DNA of 56,835 bases. Origin: Sphingopyxis indica (GTDB lineage Bacteria > Pseudomonadota > Alphaproteobacteria > Sphingomonadales > Sphingomonadaceae). The position numbers and the translations under genes were made by a program. Positions within the stretch are counted from its first letter, which is position 1. The number at the start of each line of letters is the position of its first letter. This document shows positions 38,894 through 50,253 of the stretch, one piece after another. The DNA lies in NCBI RefSeq assembly GCF_900188185.1, contig NZ_FZPA01000020.1, positions 1-56,835 of the forward strand, read 5' to 3'. Below the pieces are notes generated by a model. It saw only the letters and a list, made by a program, of their open reading frames with translations. It was not told the DNA's origin and did no database searches.

Positions 38894-39565
38894 ATGTGGC
38901 AGCTTTATCAATTCCCGCTATGTCCCTTTTCGCGCAAGATCCGGCTTTTGCTGGGCGAAAAGGGCGTCGGCTATGAATTGCTGCGCGAGTCGCCGTGGGA
39001 GCGGCGCGACGAGTTCATCGACCTCAATCCCGCCGGTCGCACCCCGGTCATGGTCGATCAGGATCGCGGCCAGGTGCTGATCGACAGCACCGCCATCGCC
39101 GAATATTTCGAGGAAACCGTCGAAGGCAAGGCGATGATCAACGGCACCGCGGCGAACCGCGCCGAGATCCGCCGCCTCGTCGCCTGGTTCGATCAGGATT
39201 TCTATTTCGAAGTGACCGGGCCGCTGCTGTTCGAGCGGATGCAGAAGCGCATCGTCCACCGCCAGCCCCCCGACGGCGGCGCGCTGCGCGAGGCGATGAA
39301 GGCCGCGAACAACCATCTCGACTATATCGACTATCTGATCGACCACCGCACCTGGCTTGCCGGTGCGACGATGAGCCTCGCCGACCTGGCCGCCGCGGCG
39401 CATATCTCCGTCGCCGATTATCTGGGCGGCATCGACTGGACCGGGCACGAACAGACGAAGGGCTGGTATTCGGGCCTCAAGTCGCGCCCGAGCTTCCGCC
39501 CGCTGCTCGCCGAGCGGATGGAGATCGTGTCGCCGCCGAAATATTATGAGGATGTCGATTTTTGA
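38894..39565 (+). CDS. glutathione S-transferase family protein
   Basis: The 223-aa protein has the GST thioredoxin-like N-domain (LYQFPLCPFSRKIRLLLGEK with a CPFS motif at the glutathione site, then NPAGRTPVMVDQD and the STAIAEYFEE loop) and a helical C-domain with the family SLADLAAAAHISV helix. ATG at 38894 follows GGGTGAGC; GTG at 38888 is also possible. A substrate cannot be assigned. A hairpin with a T-run at 39694-39716 probably ends the transcript. Confidence 0.88.
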   Translation: MWQLYQFPLCPFSRKIRLLLGEKGVGYELLRESPWERRDEFIDLNPAGRTPVMVDQDRGQVLIDSTAIAEYFEETVEGKAMINGTAANRAEIRRLVAWFDQDFYFEVTGPLLFERMQKRIVHRQPPDGGALREAMKAANNHLDYIDYLIDHRTWLAGATMSLADLAAAAHISVADYLGGIDWTGHEQTKGWYSGLKSRPSFRPLLAERMEIVSPPKYYEDVDF

Positions 39566-39600
39566 CGCGCCACGGAATGCGAAGCGTTCCGAAGCGTCAA

Positions 39601-39685
39601 CCCCCGCAAAGGCGGGGGTCGCCTGCGGCCCGATGCCGCCATCTCGGAATAGCCCGACAGTGGCCCCCGCCTTCGCGGGGCGACG
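39601..39685. repeat. REPIN-like inverted pair of hairpins
   Basis: CCCCCGCAAAGGCGGGGGTC at 39601-39620 forms one hairpin, and GGCCCCCGCCTTCGCGGGGC forms an inverted partner near 39663-39682, with about 42 nt between them. The same organisation is seen at 54447-54537. Confidence 0.65.
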
Positions 39686-39693
39686 TCTTGTTA

Positions 39694-39716
39694 AATAGGG
39701 ACAGTCCCTATTTTTT
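39694..39716 (+). terminator. intrinsic terminator of the GST gene, overlapping the ubiG end
   Basis: AAATAGGGAC-A-GTCCCTATTT (39694-39714) is a perfect 10-bp stem followed by TTT on the plus strand, giving a T-run through 39716. It overlaps the stop codon of the convergent ubiG (39708-39710). Confidence 0.7.
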
Positions 39717-40433
39717 ACGCCGCGCCGCGATCAGATAGTTGAGCGCCTCGCTGCCGCCGAGCTTGAAGCCGCGCGCCGGCGAGGGCGCGAGGCCGGTGCG
39801 GTCGACGACTTCGAGCCCGGCGTCATCGAGCAGGGTTTCGAGTTCGGCGGGTTTCAGGAACCGGTCCCAGTCGTGCGTGCCGCGCGGCACCGCGCCGATC
39901 CGCTCCGCCGCTTCGACGAGCAGCAGCTTCGACAGCGTGGTGCGGTTCGGCGTCGAAAGGATCATCAATCCCCCCGACGCAAGCCGCGTGGCGAGCTCAC
40001 CGATGAAGGCCGCCGGATCGGCGACATGCTCGACCACCTCCATCGAGGTGACGAGGTCGAAGGTCGCGGGCGGCAGCGCCGACAGTTCCCCGGCATGATA
40101 GGCGATCGCCAACCCCTGCCCCGCCGCATGATCCTTTGCAGCGGCGATATTTTCGGGCGCCGCATCGACTCCCGTCACCGCGGCTCCCAGCCGCGCGAGC
40201 GGTTCGGCGAGCAGGCCCGCACCGCAGCCGACGTCGAGCGCGCGCTTGCCGGCGAGCGGATGGCGCTCGCGGGCATCGACGTGCCAATGCGCGTCGAGCT
40301 GCTCGCGAATATATCGGAGGCGCACCGGATTGAGCCGGTGGAGCATCGCCGACGAGCCGTGCGGGTCCCACCAGTCGGCGGCAAGCGCCCCGAAATGTGC
40401 GGCTTCGTGCGGATGGATCGTGGCTGTCGTCAT
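39708..40433 (-). CDS. ubiG: ubiquinone biosynthesis O-methyltransferase
   Basis: The 241-aa class I SAM methyltransferase has motif I in LDVGCGAGLLAEPLARLGAA (about residues 66-85) and an ASP-rich second strand VTGVDAAPENIAAAK. The N-terminal HFGALAADWWDPHG region and the LNPVRLRYI motif are characteristic of UbiG. It methylates both the 2-polyprenyl-6-hydroxyphenol and 3-demethylubiquinol steps. Its 3' end is shared with the GST terminator. Confidence 0.93.
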   Translation of the reverse strand: MTTATIHPHEAAHFGALAADWWDPHGSSAMLHRLNPVRLRYIREQLDAHWHVDARERHPLAGKRALDVGCGAGLLAEPLARLGAAVTGVDAAPENIAAAKDHAAGQGLAIAYHAGELSALPPATFDLVTSMEVVEHVADPAAFIGELATRLASGGLMILSTPNRTTLSKLLLVEAAERIGAVPRGTHDWDRFLKPAELETLLDDAGLEVVDRTGLAPSPARGFKLGGSEALNYLIAARRKK

Positions 40434-40653
40434 GCGCTAGAATTGGCACCGCGCGCGCGCCGACGCAAGATAATTGCCCGACGGCGGCCACCGATCGGGC
40501 GAAACACCGCTTTGGATTGCCCCGCGCGAAGAAAATATATCGCCGCGCATCATTCGCCGCCTTGCCTTCGCCCGCCCCCTTCCCTAACAGCGCGAAGCTC
40601 GCGGAAAACTCCGAAAAAGTTGCCGCTGAAACCAGGGAAAGAAGGCAGGCGAG

Positions 40654-41901
40654 ATGGCGCGGATCGTGATGAAATTCGGGGGCACGTCGATGGCGGGCAC
40701 CGAGCGGATTCGCACCGTCGCAAAGCTCGTCGCGCGCGAAGTCGCGCAGGGTAACGAGGTCGCCGTCGTCGTGTCGGCGATGGCGGGCGAAACCGACCGG
40801 CTGGTGAATTTCTGCCGCGAGGCGAACCCACGCTACGACCCGGCCGAATATGACGTGGTGGTCGCGAGCGGCGAACAGGTGACGTCGGGCCTGCTCGCCC
40901 TGACCTTGCAGGCGATGGGCGTTCCGGCGCGCAGCTGGCTGGGCTGGCAGATGCCGATCCGCACCGAGGAAGCCCACGCCCGCGCGCGCATCGCCGATAT
41001 CGAAACCGGCGCGCTGCTCGCGGCGATGGGGCGCGGCGAGGTTGCGGTGATCCCGGGCTTCCAGGGTATGATGGACGACGGCCGCGTCTCGACGCTCGGC
41101 CGCGGCGGGTCGGACACCAGCGCGGTCGCGGTTGCGGCGGCGGTCAAGGCCGACCGCTGCGACATCTACACCGACGTCGACGGCGTCTATACCACCGACC
41201 CGCGCATCGTCGCGCGGGCGCGCAAGCTCGACTATGTCACCTATGAGGAAATGCTCGAGCTCGCGAGCGTCGGCGCCAAGGTCCTCCAGACGCGCTCGGT
41301 CGGGCTCGCGATGAAAGAGGGCGTGCGCGTGCAGGTGCTTTCGAGCTTCGTCGAGGGCGACGAGGCGCCGAAGCAGGGCACGATGATCGTCAGCGACGAG
41401 GAAATAGAGGAAGTCCAGATGGAACGGCAGCTGATCACCGGCATCGCCCACGACAAGAATGAAGCGAAGGTCATCGTCACGCGCGTGCCCGACCGGCCGG
41501 GCGGCGTCGCCAACATCTTCGGTCCGCTCGCCGCGGCGGGGATCAACGTCGACATGATCATCCAGAACGTCGGGCGCGACAAGGGCGAGACCGACGTGAC
41601 CTTCACCGTCCCCGCCGCCGATCTGCTGCGCTCGATCGACCTGCTCGAATCCGAAAAGGAAAAGATCGGTTTCAACCGCATCCTCAGCGACGACAAGGTC
41701 GCAAAGATCAGCGTCGTCGGCGTCGGCATGAAAAGCCACGCCGGGGTCGCGAGCACGATGTTCCGCGCGCTTGCCGACCGCGGCATCAACATCCAGGCGA
41801 TCTCGACCAGCGAGATCAAGGTCAGCGTGCTGATCGACGAGGACGAAACCGAACTCGCGGTGCGCGTGCTGCATACCGCCTATGGGCTCGACGCGGAATA
41901 A
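40654..41901 (+). CDS. lysC: aspartate kinase
   Basis: The 415-aa protein has the kinase domain opening MKFGGTSMAGTERIRTVA, with the catalytic VSAMAGETDRLV and the later GRGGSDTSAVAVAAAVKAD segment, and then two ACT domains (VTRVPDRPGGVANIFGPLAAAGI and ISVVGVGMKSHAGVASTMFRAL). It makes aspartyl phosphate, the first step to Lys, Met, Thr and diaminopimelate. An AGGCAGGCGAG region precedes the ATG. The two ACT domains suggest feedback inhibition by Lys/Thr. Confidence 0.95.
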   Translation: MARIVMKFGGTSMAGTERIRTVAKLVAREVAQGNEVAVVVSAMAGETDRLVNFCREANPRYDPAEYDVVVASGEQVTSGLLALTLQAMGVPARSWLGWQMPIRTEEAHARARIADIETGALLAAMGRGEVAVIPGFQGMMDDGRVSTLGRGGSDTSAVAVAAAVKADRCDIYTDVDGVYTTDPRIVARARKLDYVTYEEMLELASVGAKVLQTRSVGLAMKEGVRVQVLSSFVEGDEAPKQGTMIVSDEEIEEVQMERQLITGIAHDKNEAKVIVTRVPDRPGGVANIFGPLAAAGINVDMIIQNVGRDKGETDVTFTVPAADLLRSIDLLESEKEKIGFNRILSDDKVAKISVVGVGMKSHAGVASTMFRALADRGINIQAISTSEIKVSVLIDEDETELAVRVLHTAYGLDAE

Positions 41902-41954
41902 GCCTCATTCCGCTTTTGCTGCCGAACGGCCGGAATCGGCCGATAGGCGGTCAT

Positions 41955-42150
41955 AAGGGTCCTCCCCGGCACGGGGAGGGGGACCATGCGAAGCATGGTG
42001 GAGGGGCACCCTCGGTTTACGCTGCGTTCAAAGAGGGAAAGGCAAACCGCCTGTGCCTCTCCACCACCCTTCGGCCTCGCGGGAAGCAACGCGCCCCGCG
42101 CGTTCCGTTATCCCGCTCGCTCCCCCTCCCCCAAGGGGGAGGAACGTCCG
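41955..42150. repeat. dispersed palindromic repeat, copy 2
   Basis: In the 386-nt gap between lysC and katG the sequence GGGGAGGGGGACC-ATGCGAAGCAT-GGTGGAGGGGC is followed by the inverse (CTCTCCACCACCCTTCGG) and a final CCCCTCCCCCAAGGGGGAGG palindrome. It shares its core with the element at 38150-38285. Confidence 0.6.
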
Positions 42151-42183
42151 CTCACCACCCGAAGCGGCCGACACACACCAGGC

Positions 42184-42227
42184 AAAAAGAAGACCCGCCC
42201 CCGGGCCCATGTCCCCGGAGGCGGGTC
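42184..42227 (-). terminator. intrinsic terminator of katG
   Basis: GACCCGCC (42192-42199) pairs with GGCGGGTC (42220-42227), with further pairing inside. On the minus strand the stem is followed by TCTTTTT (complement of 42184-42190), 60 nt after the katG stop codon. Confidence 0.8.
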
Positions 42228-42287
42228 GCGACCCGTCGTCTGGCCGGGCGGGAGCGCCGCCGCTACGCGGCCGGCGCGCCCGCTCCG

Positions 42288-44994
<2,707 letters not shown>

Positions 44995-45006
44995 CAGGGC
45001 TGCATC

Positions 45007-45045
45007 GAAAAAGGGGCCGCCCCGCGCCGGGACGGCCCCTTTTTC
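45007..45045. terminator. bidirectional-looking terminator after the 49-aa gene
   Basis: AAAAAGGGGCCG at about 45008-45019 and CGGCCCCTTTTT at about 45033-45044 are inverted, with additional GC pairing between them. The A-run and T-run flank the stem on both strands. Confidence 0.85.
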
Positions 45046-45189
45046 GTGCGCGCGATCCGAAGCGCGCCTTGATCGAACCCGCCGACCGTGTTGCCGCAAT
45101 GAAACGGGCGGCAAAAAAATTGACCGCGCCCCTCTCGCTTTGCCGAGACCCGATTGCGCCCGCCGCCCGGTGCTGGCAAAGGCGCATCA

Positions 45190-46194
45190 ATGAGCAAATT
45201 ACATGATCTGATGGCGCGCGGGACCGAGTTGCTCGGCAGCGACCACGCCATCCTGTGCGGGGCGATGAGCTGGGTCTCGGAACGCCATCTCGTGAGCGCG
45301 ATCAGCAACGCCGGCGGCTTTGGCGTGATCGCGTGCGGGGCGATGACGCCCGAGCTTCTGGACACCGAGATCGCCGCGACGAAGGCGCTCGCGACGCGCA
45401 ATTTCGGCGTCAACCTGATCACCATGCACCCGCAGCTGTTCGAGCTGATCGACGTGTGCGCGAAGCATGGCGTCGGCCATGTCGTGCTCGCGGGCGGCCT
45501 GCCGCCGAAGGGCAGCCTCGAGGCGATCAAGGCGTCGGGCGCGAAGGTCATCTGCTTCGCCCCGACGCTCGCGCTTGCGAAGAAGCTGATGCGTTCGGGC
45601 GTCGATGCGCTGGTGATCGAGGGGATGGAAGCGGGCGGCCACATCGGCCCCGTCTCGACGAGCGTGCTCGCGCAGGAAATCCTCCCCGCGCTCGCAGCCG
45701 AACTGCCGATCTTCGTCGCCGGCGGCATCGGCCGCGGCGAGGCGATCGCCGGCTATCTGGAGATGGGCGCGTCGGGCGTCCAGCTCGGCACGCGCTTCGT
45801 CTGCGCGAAGGAGAGCATCGCGCATCCCAATTTCAAAAAGGCGTTCATCCGCGCCTCGGCGCGCGACGCGATCGCCAGCGTCCAGATCGACCCGCGCCTG
45901 CCGGTGATCCCGGTGCGCGCGCTCAAGAACGCCGGCACCGAAGCCTTTACGATGAAGCAACGCGAGGTCGCGAACAGCCTCGACGCGGGCGATGTCGACA
46001 TGGCCGAGGCGCAGCTCCAGATCGAACATTATTGGGCGGGCGCGCTGCGCCGCGCGGTGATCGACGGCGACGTCGAAAATGGTTCGTTAATGGCCGGGCA
46101 ATCGGTCGGTATGGTAACAGGCGAAGAGACGGTCGCGGAAATCGTCGCATCGCTGGTGCAACAGGCCGAAGCGGCCTTGAACAATCGGGGTTGA
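45190..46194 (+). CDS. nitronate monooxygenase-family FMN enzyme
   Basis: The 334-aa TIM-barrel protein has the 2-nitropropane dioxygenase/FabK-like pattern: GAMSWVSERHLVSAISNAGG near the N-terminus, EGMEAGGHIG in the middle, and the FMN phosphate site VAGGIGRGEAIAGYLEMGA followed by GVQLGTRFVCAKES. It probably oxidises nitronates or acts on a related substrate with FMN. ATG at 45190 is the natural start. The lipoprotein gene begins 33 nt after it. Confidence 0.85.
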   Translation: MSKLHDLMARGTELLGSDHAILCGAMSWVSERHLVSAISNAGGFGVIACGAMTPELLDTEIAATKALATRNFGVNLITMHPQLFELIDVCAKHGVGHVVLAGGLPPKGSLEAIKASGAKVICFAPTLALAKKLMRSGVDALVIEGMEAGGHIGPVSTSVLAQEILPALAAELPIFVAGGIGRGEAIAGYLEMGASGVQLGTRFVCAKESIAHPNFKKAFIRASARDAIASVQIDPRLPVIPVRALKNAGTEAFTMKQREVANSLDAGDVDMAEAQLQIEHYWAGALRRAVIDGDVENGSLMAGQSVGMVTGEETVAEIVASLVQQAEAALNNRG

Positions 46195-46227
46195 GGCCGC
46201 ATGACATTTGCGGTCGGGGAGAGCATC

Positions 46228-46971
46228 ATGAATTTGTCGCGCAAGATCGTCGCCATAGGGCTCTTGGCAAGCGTCGCTGCCTGCGCGCCCAAGCCGGTCG
46301 CACCGCCGCCGCCGCCGCCCGAACCGGTTGCGGTCGTCATCCCGCCGCGGCCGACGCCGCCCAATTATGCTTCGCTGACGCAGATCCTGCCGATGCGCGG
46401 GCTCGACGGGCGTTTCCAGACGCTGAACAGCAATGTCAGCGGCGACCGTGCCTTCTGGCAGCTCAAGATCGCGCTGAACGTTGCGGCGATCGGTTGCCGC
46501 GGGACCGAAGAGCCGACGCTCGTCGCTGCCTATAACAATATCATCAAGAACCACGCCAAGCCGATCCGGTCGACCGAAAAGACGGTGATCGCCCAGCTCG
46601 GCAAGGAAAATGGCACGAACGGCATCGCCGCGCGCGACAAATTGTCGACCCAGCTGTTCAACTATTTCGCGCAGCCCCCCGCGCAGCGCGACTTCTGCGC
46701 GCGCGCCAACGAGGTCGCGCAGATCGTGTCGTCGACGCCGACCGCGCAAGTGATCGAACAGGCGCCCGCCAATCTCGCCAGGCTCGATCAGCCCTTCCTC
46801 GATTTCTACGAGGCCTATGCCAAATATCAGGCCGACGTCGCGGCATGGGACGCCCAATATGCGGCGAGCCCCGCGATCTACGCCCCTTCGACGGCAGTGC
46901 CCGCCGCTCCGGCGGGTCCGGCCGATACGGCCACCACCGCAGGCGTGAATCCGCCGGCGACCGGAAGCTGA
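46228..46971 (+). CDS. putative lipoprotein
   Basis: The 247-aa protein has a lipoprotein signal, MNLSRKIVAIGLLASVAAC, with the lipobox VAAC (Cys19), then a Pro-rich segment and a helical body, then an Ala/Pro/Thr-rich tail. ATG at 46228 has GGGGAGAG at 46216-46223. No domain is recognised. It lies 33 nt after the nitronate monooxygenase-like gene and 104 nt before ptsP. Confidence 0.7.
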   Translation: MNLSRKIVAIGLLASVAACAPKPVAPPPPPPEPVAVVIPPRPTPPNYASLTQILPMRGLDGRFQTLNSNVSGDRAFWQLKIALNVAAIGCRGTEEPTLVAAYNNIIKNHAKPIRSTEKTVIAQLGKENGTNGIAARDKLSTQLFNYFAQPPAQRDFCARANEVAQIVSSTPTAQVIEQAPANLARLDQPFLDFYEAYAKYQADVAAWDAQYAASPAIYAPSTAVPAAPAGPADTATTAGVNPPATGS

Positions 46972-47075
46972 TCCGGCAAGCCCTTTCCCTCCCGGCCGCC
47001 CGCGCGACGGGAGAAGAGGCAAAGGACGCGCGGGAGCAATAGCGCTCGTCCCCGGCTTCTGTTAGCAGGGTGGCG

Positions 47076-49373
47076 ATGACCAACGCGCCTCCTCCGCCGA
47101 CCACCGCCGCGCAGTCGGCCCGCACCATCCTCACCCGGCTGCACGAGGTGATGGCGTCGCGCACCAACGCGCAGGGCAAGCTCAACCAGGTCGTCGGAAT
47201 CATCGGCGAATGCCTGCACAGCGAGGTCTGCTCGATCTATCTGCTGCGCGACGGCGCGCTCGAACTCTATGCGACGCGCGGGCTGAAACAGGAAGCCGTT
47301 CACGTCACCCGTCTCGCGCTCGGCGAGGGCCTCGTCGGCACGATCGCGCAGCAGATCGAGACGCTGAACCTCGATGAAGCCGCGGCGCACCCCGACTTCT
47401 CCTATCGCCCCGAAACGGGCGAGGAGCTGTTCCACAGCTTCGCCGGCGTCCCGATCATCCGCCGCGAACAGGCGGTGGGGGTGCTCTGCGTCCAGCATTC
47501 GGACCCGCGCCGCTATGAGGAAATCGAGATCGAGACGCTGCAAACGGTGGCGATGGTCCTGTCGGAGCTCATCGCCAACGCCGACCTGATCGACACCGCG
47601 GCGCGCGCGCACGCCGCTGAGGCCGATCAGACCTCGCAGCGGCTGACCGGGCAAAAGCTCGTCGATGGCATGGGCGAGGGCGTCGCGGTCTTTCACCAGC
47701 CGCGCGTCACCATCGAACATACGATGGCCGAGGACATCGAGGCCGAGCGCCACCGCGTCTATGCCGCGTTCGACAAGATGCGCGAGCAGATCGACCGCAT
47801 GGCGAGCCAGGCCGAATTCGGCATCGGCGGCGAGCATGAAGAGGTGCTCGAAACCTACAAGATGTTCGCCTATGACGAAGGCTGGTCGCGGCGGATCAAC
47901 GAGGCGATCGACAGCGGGCTGACCGCCGAGGCGGCGATCGAGCGCGTCCAGCAGCGCACCCGGATGCGGATGCGCCAGATCGACGACCCGCTGCTGCGCG
48001 ACCGGATGCACGATCTCGAGGATCTGTCGAACCGGCTGATCCGCATCGTGTCGGGGCAGATGGGCACCGCGGCGCAGCTTGGCCTGCGCCACGATTCGAT
48101 CCTGATCGCGCGCAACCTCGGCCCCGCCGAACTGCTCGAATATGACCGCCGCCGCCTGAAGGGCGTGGTGCTCGAGGAAGGGTCGCTGACCGCGCACGTC
48201 ATCATCGTCGCGCGCGCGATGGGCGTGCCCGTGCTCGGCCGCGTCCGCGACGTGCGCACTTCGATCCGCGAAGGCGATCTGCTGCTCCTCGACGCGAGCG
48301 CGGGCGCGCTCCACGTCCGGCCGACCCCGGCGGTGCAGGAGGCGTTCGACGCCAAGCTCGAACTCTCGCAAAAACGGCGCGCCAACCTCGCCGTGCTGCG
48401 CGACCTGCCCGCGGTGACGAAGGACGGCGTGCCGATCGAGCTGATGATCAATGCGGGCCTTCGCGAAGACGTCGCGGCGCTCGACCTGACCGGCGCGCGC
48501 GGCATCGGCCTCTTCCGCACCGAATTCCAGTTCCTCGTCTCGGCGACGCTGCCGCAGCGCGAGCGCCAGCAGCGGCTCTATCGCGACGTGCTCGACGCGG
48601 CGGGCGACCGGCCGGTGATCTTTCGCACGGTCGACATCGGCGGCGACAAGGCGCTGCCCTATATGACCGTCGACGACGAGGCGCTCGAGGAAAATCCCGC
48701 GATGGGCTGGCGCGCGCTGCGCCTTGCGCTCGAACGCGAGGGCCTGCTGAAAGTGCAGGCGCGCGCGCTGATCGAGGCTGCGGCGGGGCGCACGCTCAAC
48801 GTCATGTTCCCGATGGTTTCCGAGCCGTGGGAATATGAAGCGGCGCGCCAGCTGTTCGTCGGCCAGCGGGCGTGGCTCGCGAGCCGCGGCAAGAAATTGC
48901 CCGCGGCGATCCGCTATGGCGCGATGCTCGAGGTGCCGGGACTGGTCGAGACGCTCGACCTGATGCTGCCGCACCTCGATTTCCTGTCGATCGGCACCAA
49001 CGACCTCACGCAATTCCTCTTCGCCGCCGACCGCGCGCATCCGCGGCTCGCCGAGCGCTACGACTGGCTGTCGCCGATCGTGATGCGCTACATCGCGCGC
49101 GTCGTGAAGCTGGTGTCGGGCACCAAGGTCGCGCTCGGCGTGTGCGGCGAAATGGGCGGGCGTCCGCTCGAAGCCATGGCGCTGCTCGGCGTCGGGATCG
49201 AACGGCTGTCGATCACCCCGGCCGGCGTCGCCCCCGTAAAAGCGATGATCCGCTCGCTCGACCTCGCCGCGCTGCGCACCGACATGCCCGCCATCCTCGC
49301 CCGCCCGTCGTCCGACCCGCGCGGCCAATATCGGGCGTGGGCGAAAGCGAACGGGGTTGATTTGGGGGATTGA
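47076..49373 (+). CDS. ptsP: phosphoenolpyruvate-protein phosphotransferase of the nitrogen PTS (EI-Ntr)
   Basis: The 765-aa protein has an N-terminal GAF domain (about 15-160), the EI N-domain with the phosphorylated His in EGSLTAHVIIVARAMG, and the PEP-binding barrel (GIGLFRTEFQFLVS, the TVDIGGDKALPYM loop, LSIGTNDLTQFLFAADR, and VCGEMGGRPLEA). It starts the PTS-Ntr phosphorelay that reports nitrogen/carbon status. ATG at 47076 follows AGCAGGGTGG. It is full length. Confidence 0.94.
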   Translation: MTNAPPPPTTAAQSARTILTRLHEVMASRTNAQGKLNQVVGIIGECLHSEVCSIYLLRDGALELYATRGLKQEAVHVTRLALGEGLVGTIAQQIETLNLDEAAAHPDFSYRPETGEELFHSFAGVPIIRREQAVGVLCVQHSDPRRYEEIEIETLQTVAMVLSELIANADLIDTAARAHAAEADQTSQRLTGQKLVDGMGEGVAVFHQPRVTIEHTMAEDIEAERHRVYAAFDKMREQIDRMASQAEFGIGGEHEEVLETYKMFAYDEGWSRRINEAIDSGLTAEAAIERVQQRTRMRMRQIDDPLLRDRMHDLEDLSNRLIRIVSGQMGTAAQLGLRHDSILIARNLGPAELLEYDRRRLKGVVLEEGSLTAHVIIVARAMGVPVLGRVRDVRTSIREGDLLLLDASAGALHVRPTPAVQEAFDAKLELSQKRRANLAVLRDLPAVTKDGVPIELMINAGLREDVAALDLTGARGIGLFRTEFQFLVSATLPQRERQQRLYRDVLDAAGDRPVIFRTVDIGGDKALPYMTVDDEALEENPAMGWRALRLALEREGLLKVQARALIEAAAGRTLNVMFPMVSEPWEYEAARQLFVGQRAWLASRGKKLPAAIRYGAMLEVPGLVETLDLMLPHLDFLSIGTNDLTQFLFAADRAHPRLAERYDWLSPIVMRYIARVVKLVSGTKVALGVCGEMGGRPLEAMALLGVGIERLSITPAGVAPVKAMIRSLDLAALRTDMPAILARPSSDPRGQYRAWAKANGVDLGD

Positions 49374-49479
49374 GGTCGAGGCAGCATTGAGAACCGAATT
49401 TGCCGTTGCCGTCAAATTGATCTGGCCGAGCGGCATAAGTTCATGATATGTTCCAAAGGCCACTGAAAGGATATCCATC

Positions 49480-49890
49480 ATGTCCGACGTTTCCCCTCGC
49501 GCCTCCGGCCAGTGCCATTGCGGCGCCATTCGCTATTCGATGCCGACCGCGGTCGAACATCACGCCCTTTGTCATTGCAGCGACTGCCGCCGCCACGCCG
49601 GCGCGCCGATGGTCGGCTGGGGCCTCGTGAGCCGCGACGCGCTCGAGGTGAGCGGCACGCCCAAAATCTATGCCTCGTCGGAGCATGGCCGGCGCCACTT
49701 CTGCGGCGACTGCGGCACTGGGCTCTTTTACACCAACGAGGCGATTTTCCCCGGCCAGATCGACGTCCAGACCGCGACGCTCGACGATCCCGACCTGATC
49801 CCGGCGCAGGTACAGATCCAGACGGCCGAGCGCATCGGCTGGATGGAAAAGCTCGACCAGATGCCGAGCTTCGAGCGCTATCCGGGCTAG
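49480..49890 (+). CDS. GFA-family (glutathione-dependent formaldehyde-activating type) zinc protein
   Basis: The 136-aa protein has the GFA zinc motifs: GQCHCGAIRYS near the N-terminus, CHCSDCRRHAG in the first third, and FCGDCGTGLFY in the middle. Members bind zinc via these cysteines; only some act on S-hydroxymethylglutathione. A GAAAGGA ribosome-binding site precedes the ATG. Confidence 0.88.
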   Translation: MSDVSPRASGQCHCGAIRYSMPTAVEHHALCHCSDCRRHAGAPMVGWGLVSRDALEVSGTPKIYASSEHGRRHFCGDCGTGLFYTNEAIFPGQIDVQTATLDDPDLIPAQVQIQTAERIGWMEKLDQMPSFERYPG

Positions 49891-49899
49891 CCTTGTCGA

Positions 49900-50253
49900 C
49901 TAGGGTCGCGGGCCGAACGCGGCGCGCTGCGCCTTTTTCGCGCGGTCCCACCAGCCGCGGCGGATGACGTCGGCGACCCGCTCGGGATCGTCGGAACCAT
50001 AGCGGACGAGCAGCGCGTGCCAGCCTTCATAATGCGGCGTCTGCCAGAAAGTGCCGGGGTCGGTTTCGATGAGCAACAGCTTTTCGTCGGGTCTGCACAT
50101 CACCGCGAAACTGCCCGCCTCGCGCCCCGGCGACGCCAGCGCCTTGCCGTTGAGCTTTGGGCAGGGCGTGCCATAGAAGGGCAGCATTTCGACATCGGGG
50201 AGCGCGCAGGCGAAAGCGACGACATCGTCCCAGCTGTCGAAGCGCGGCGTCAT
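49900..50253 (-). CDS. MmcQ/YjbR-family DNA-binding-like protein
   Basis: The 117-aa protein starts MTPRFDSWDDVVAFACALPD and has the YjbR pattern: LPFYGTPCPKLNGKALASPG, FAVMCRPDEKLLLIETDP and HYEGWHALLVRYG. Its ATG overlaps the rarA stop (ATGA), so it is coupled to rarA. A double-winged DNA-binding-like fold is known for the family; no function is assigned. Confidence 0.85.
   Translation of the reverse strand: MTPRFDSWDDVVAFACALPDVEMLPFYGTPCPKLNGKALASPGREAGSFAVMCRPDEKLLLIETDPGTFWQTPHYEGWHALLVRYGSDDPERVADVIRRGWWDRAKKAQRAAFGPRP

Noticed and set aside
38142..42287. CRISPR array in the repeat-rich gaps
   Set aside because: The repeats are inverted and few, without regular direct repeats and spacers; no cas genes are present.
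46878..49529. 883-codon open frame opposite ptsP
   Set aside because: Shadow frame of ptsP; no ribosome-binding site and no recognisable domain.
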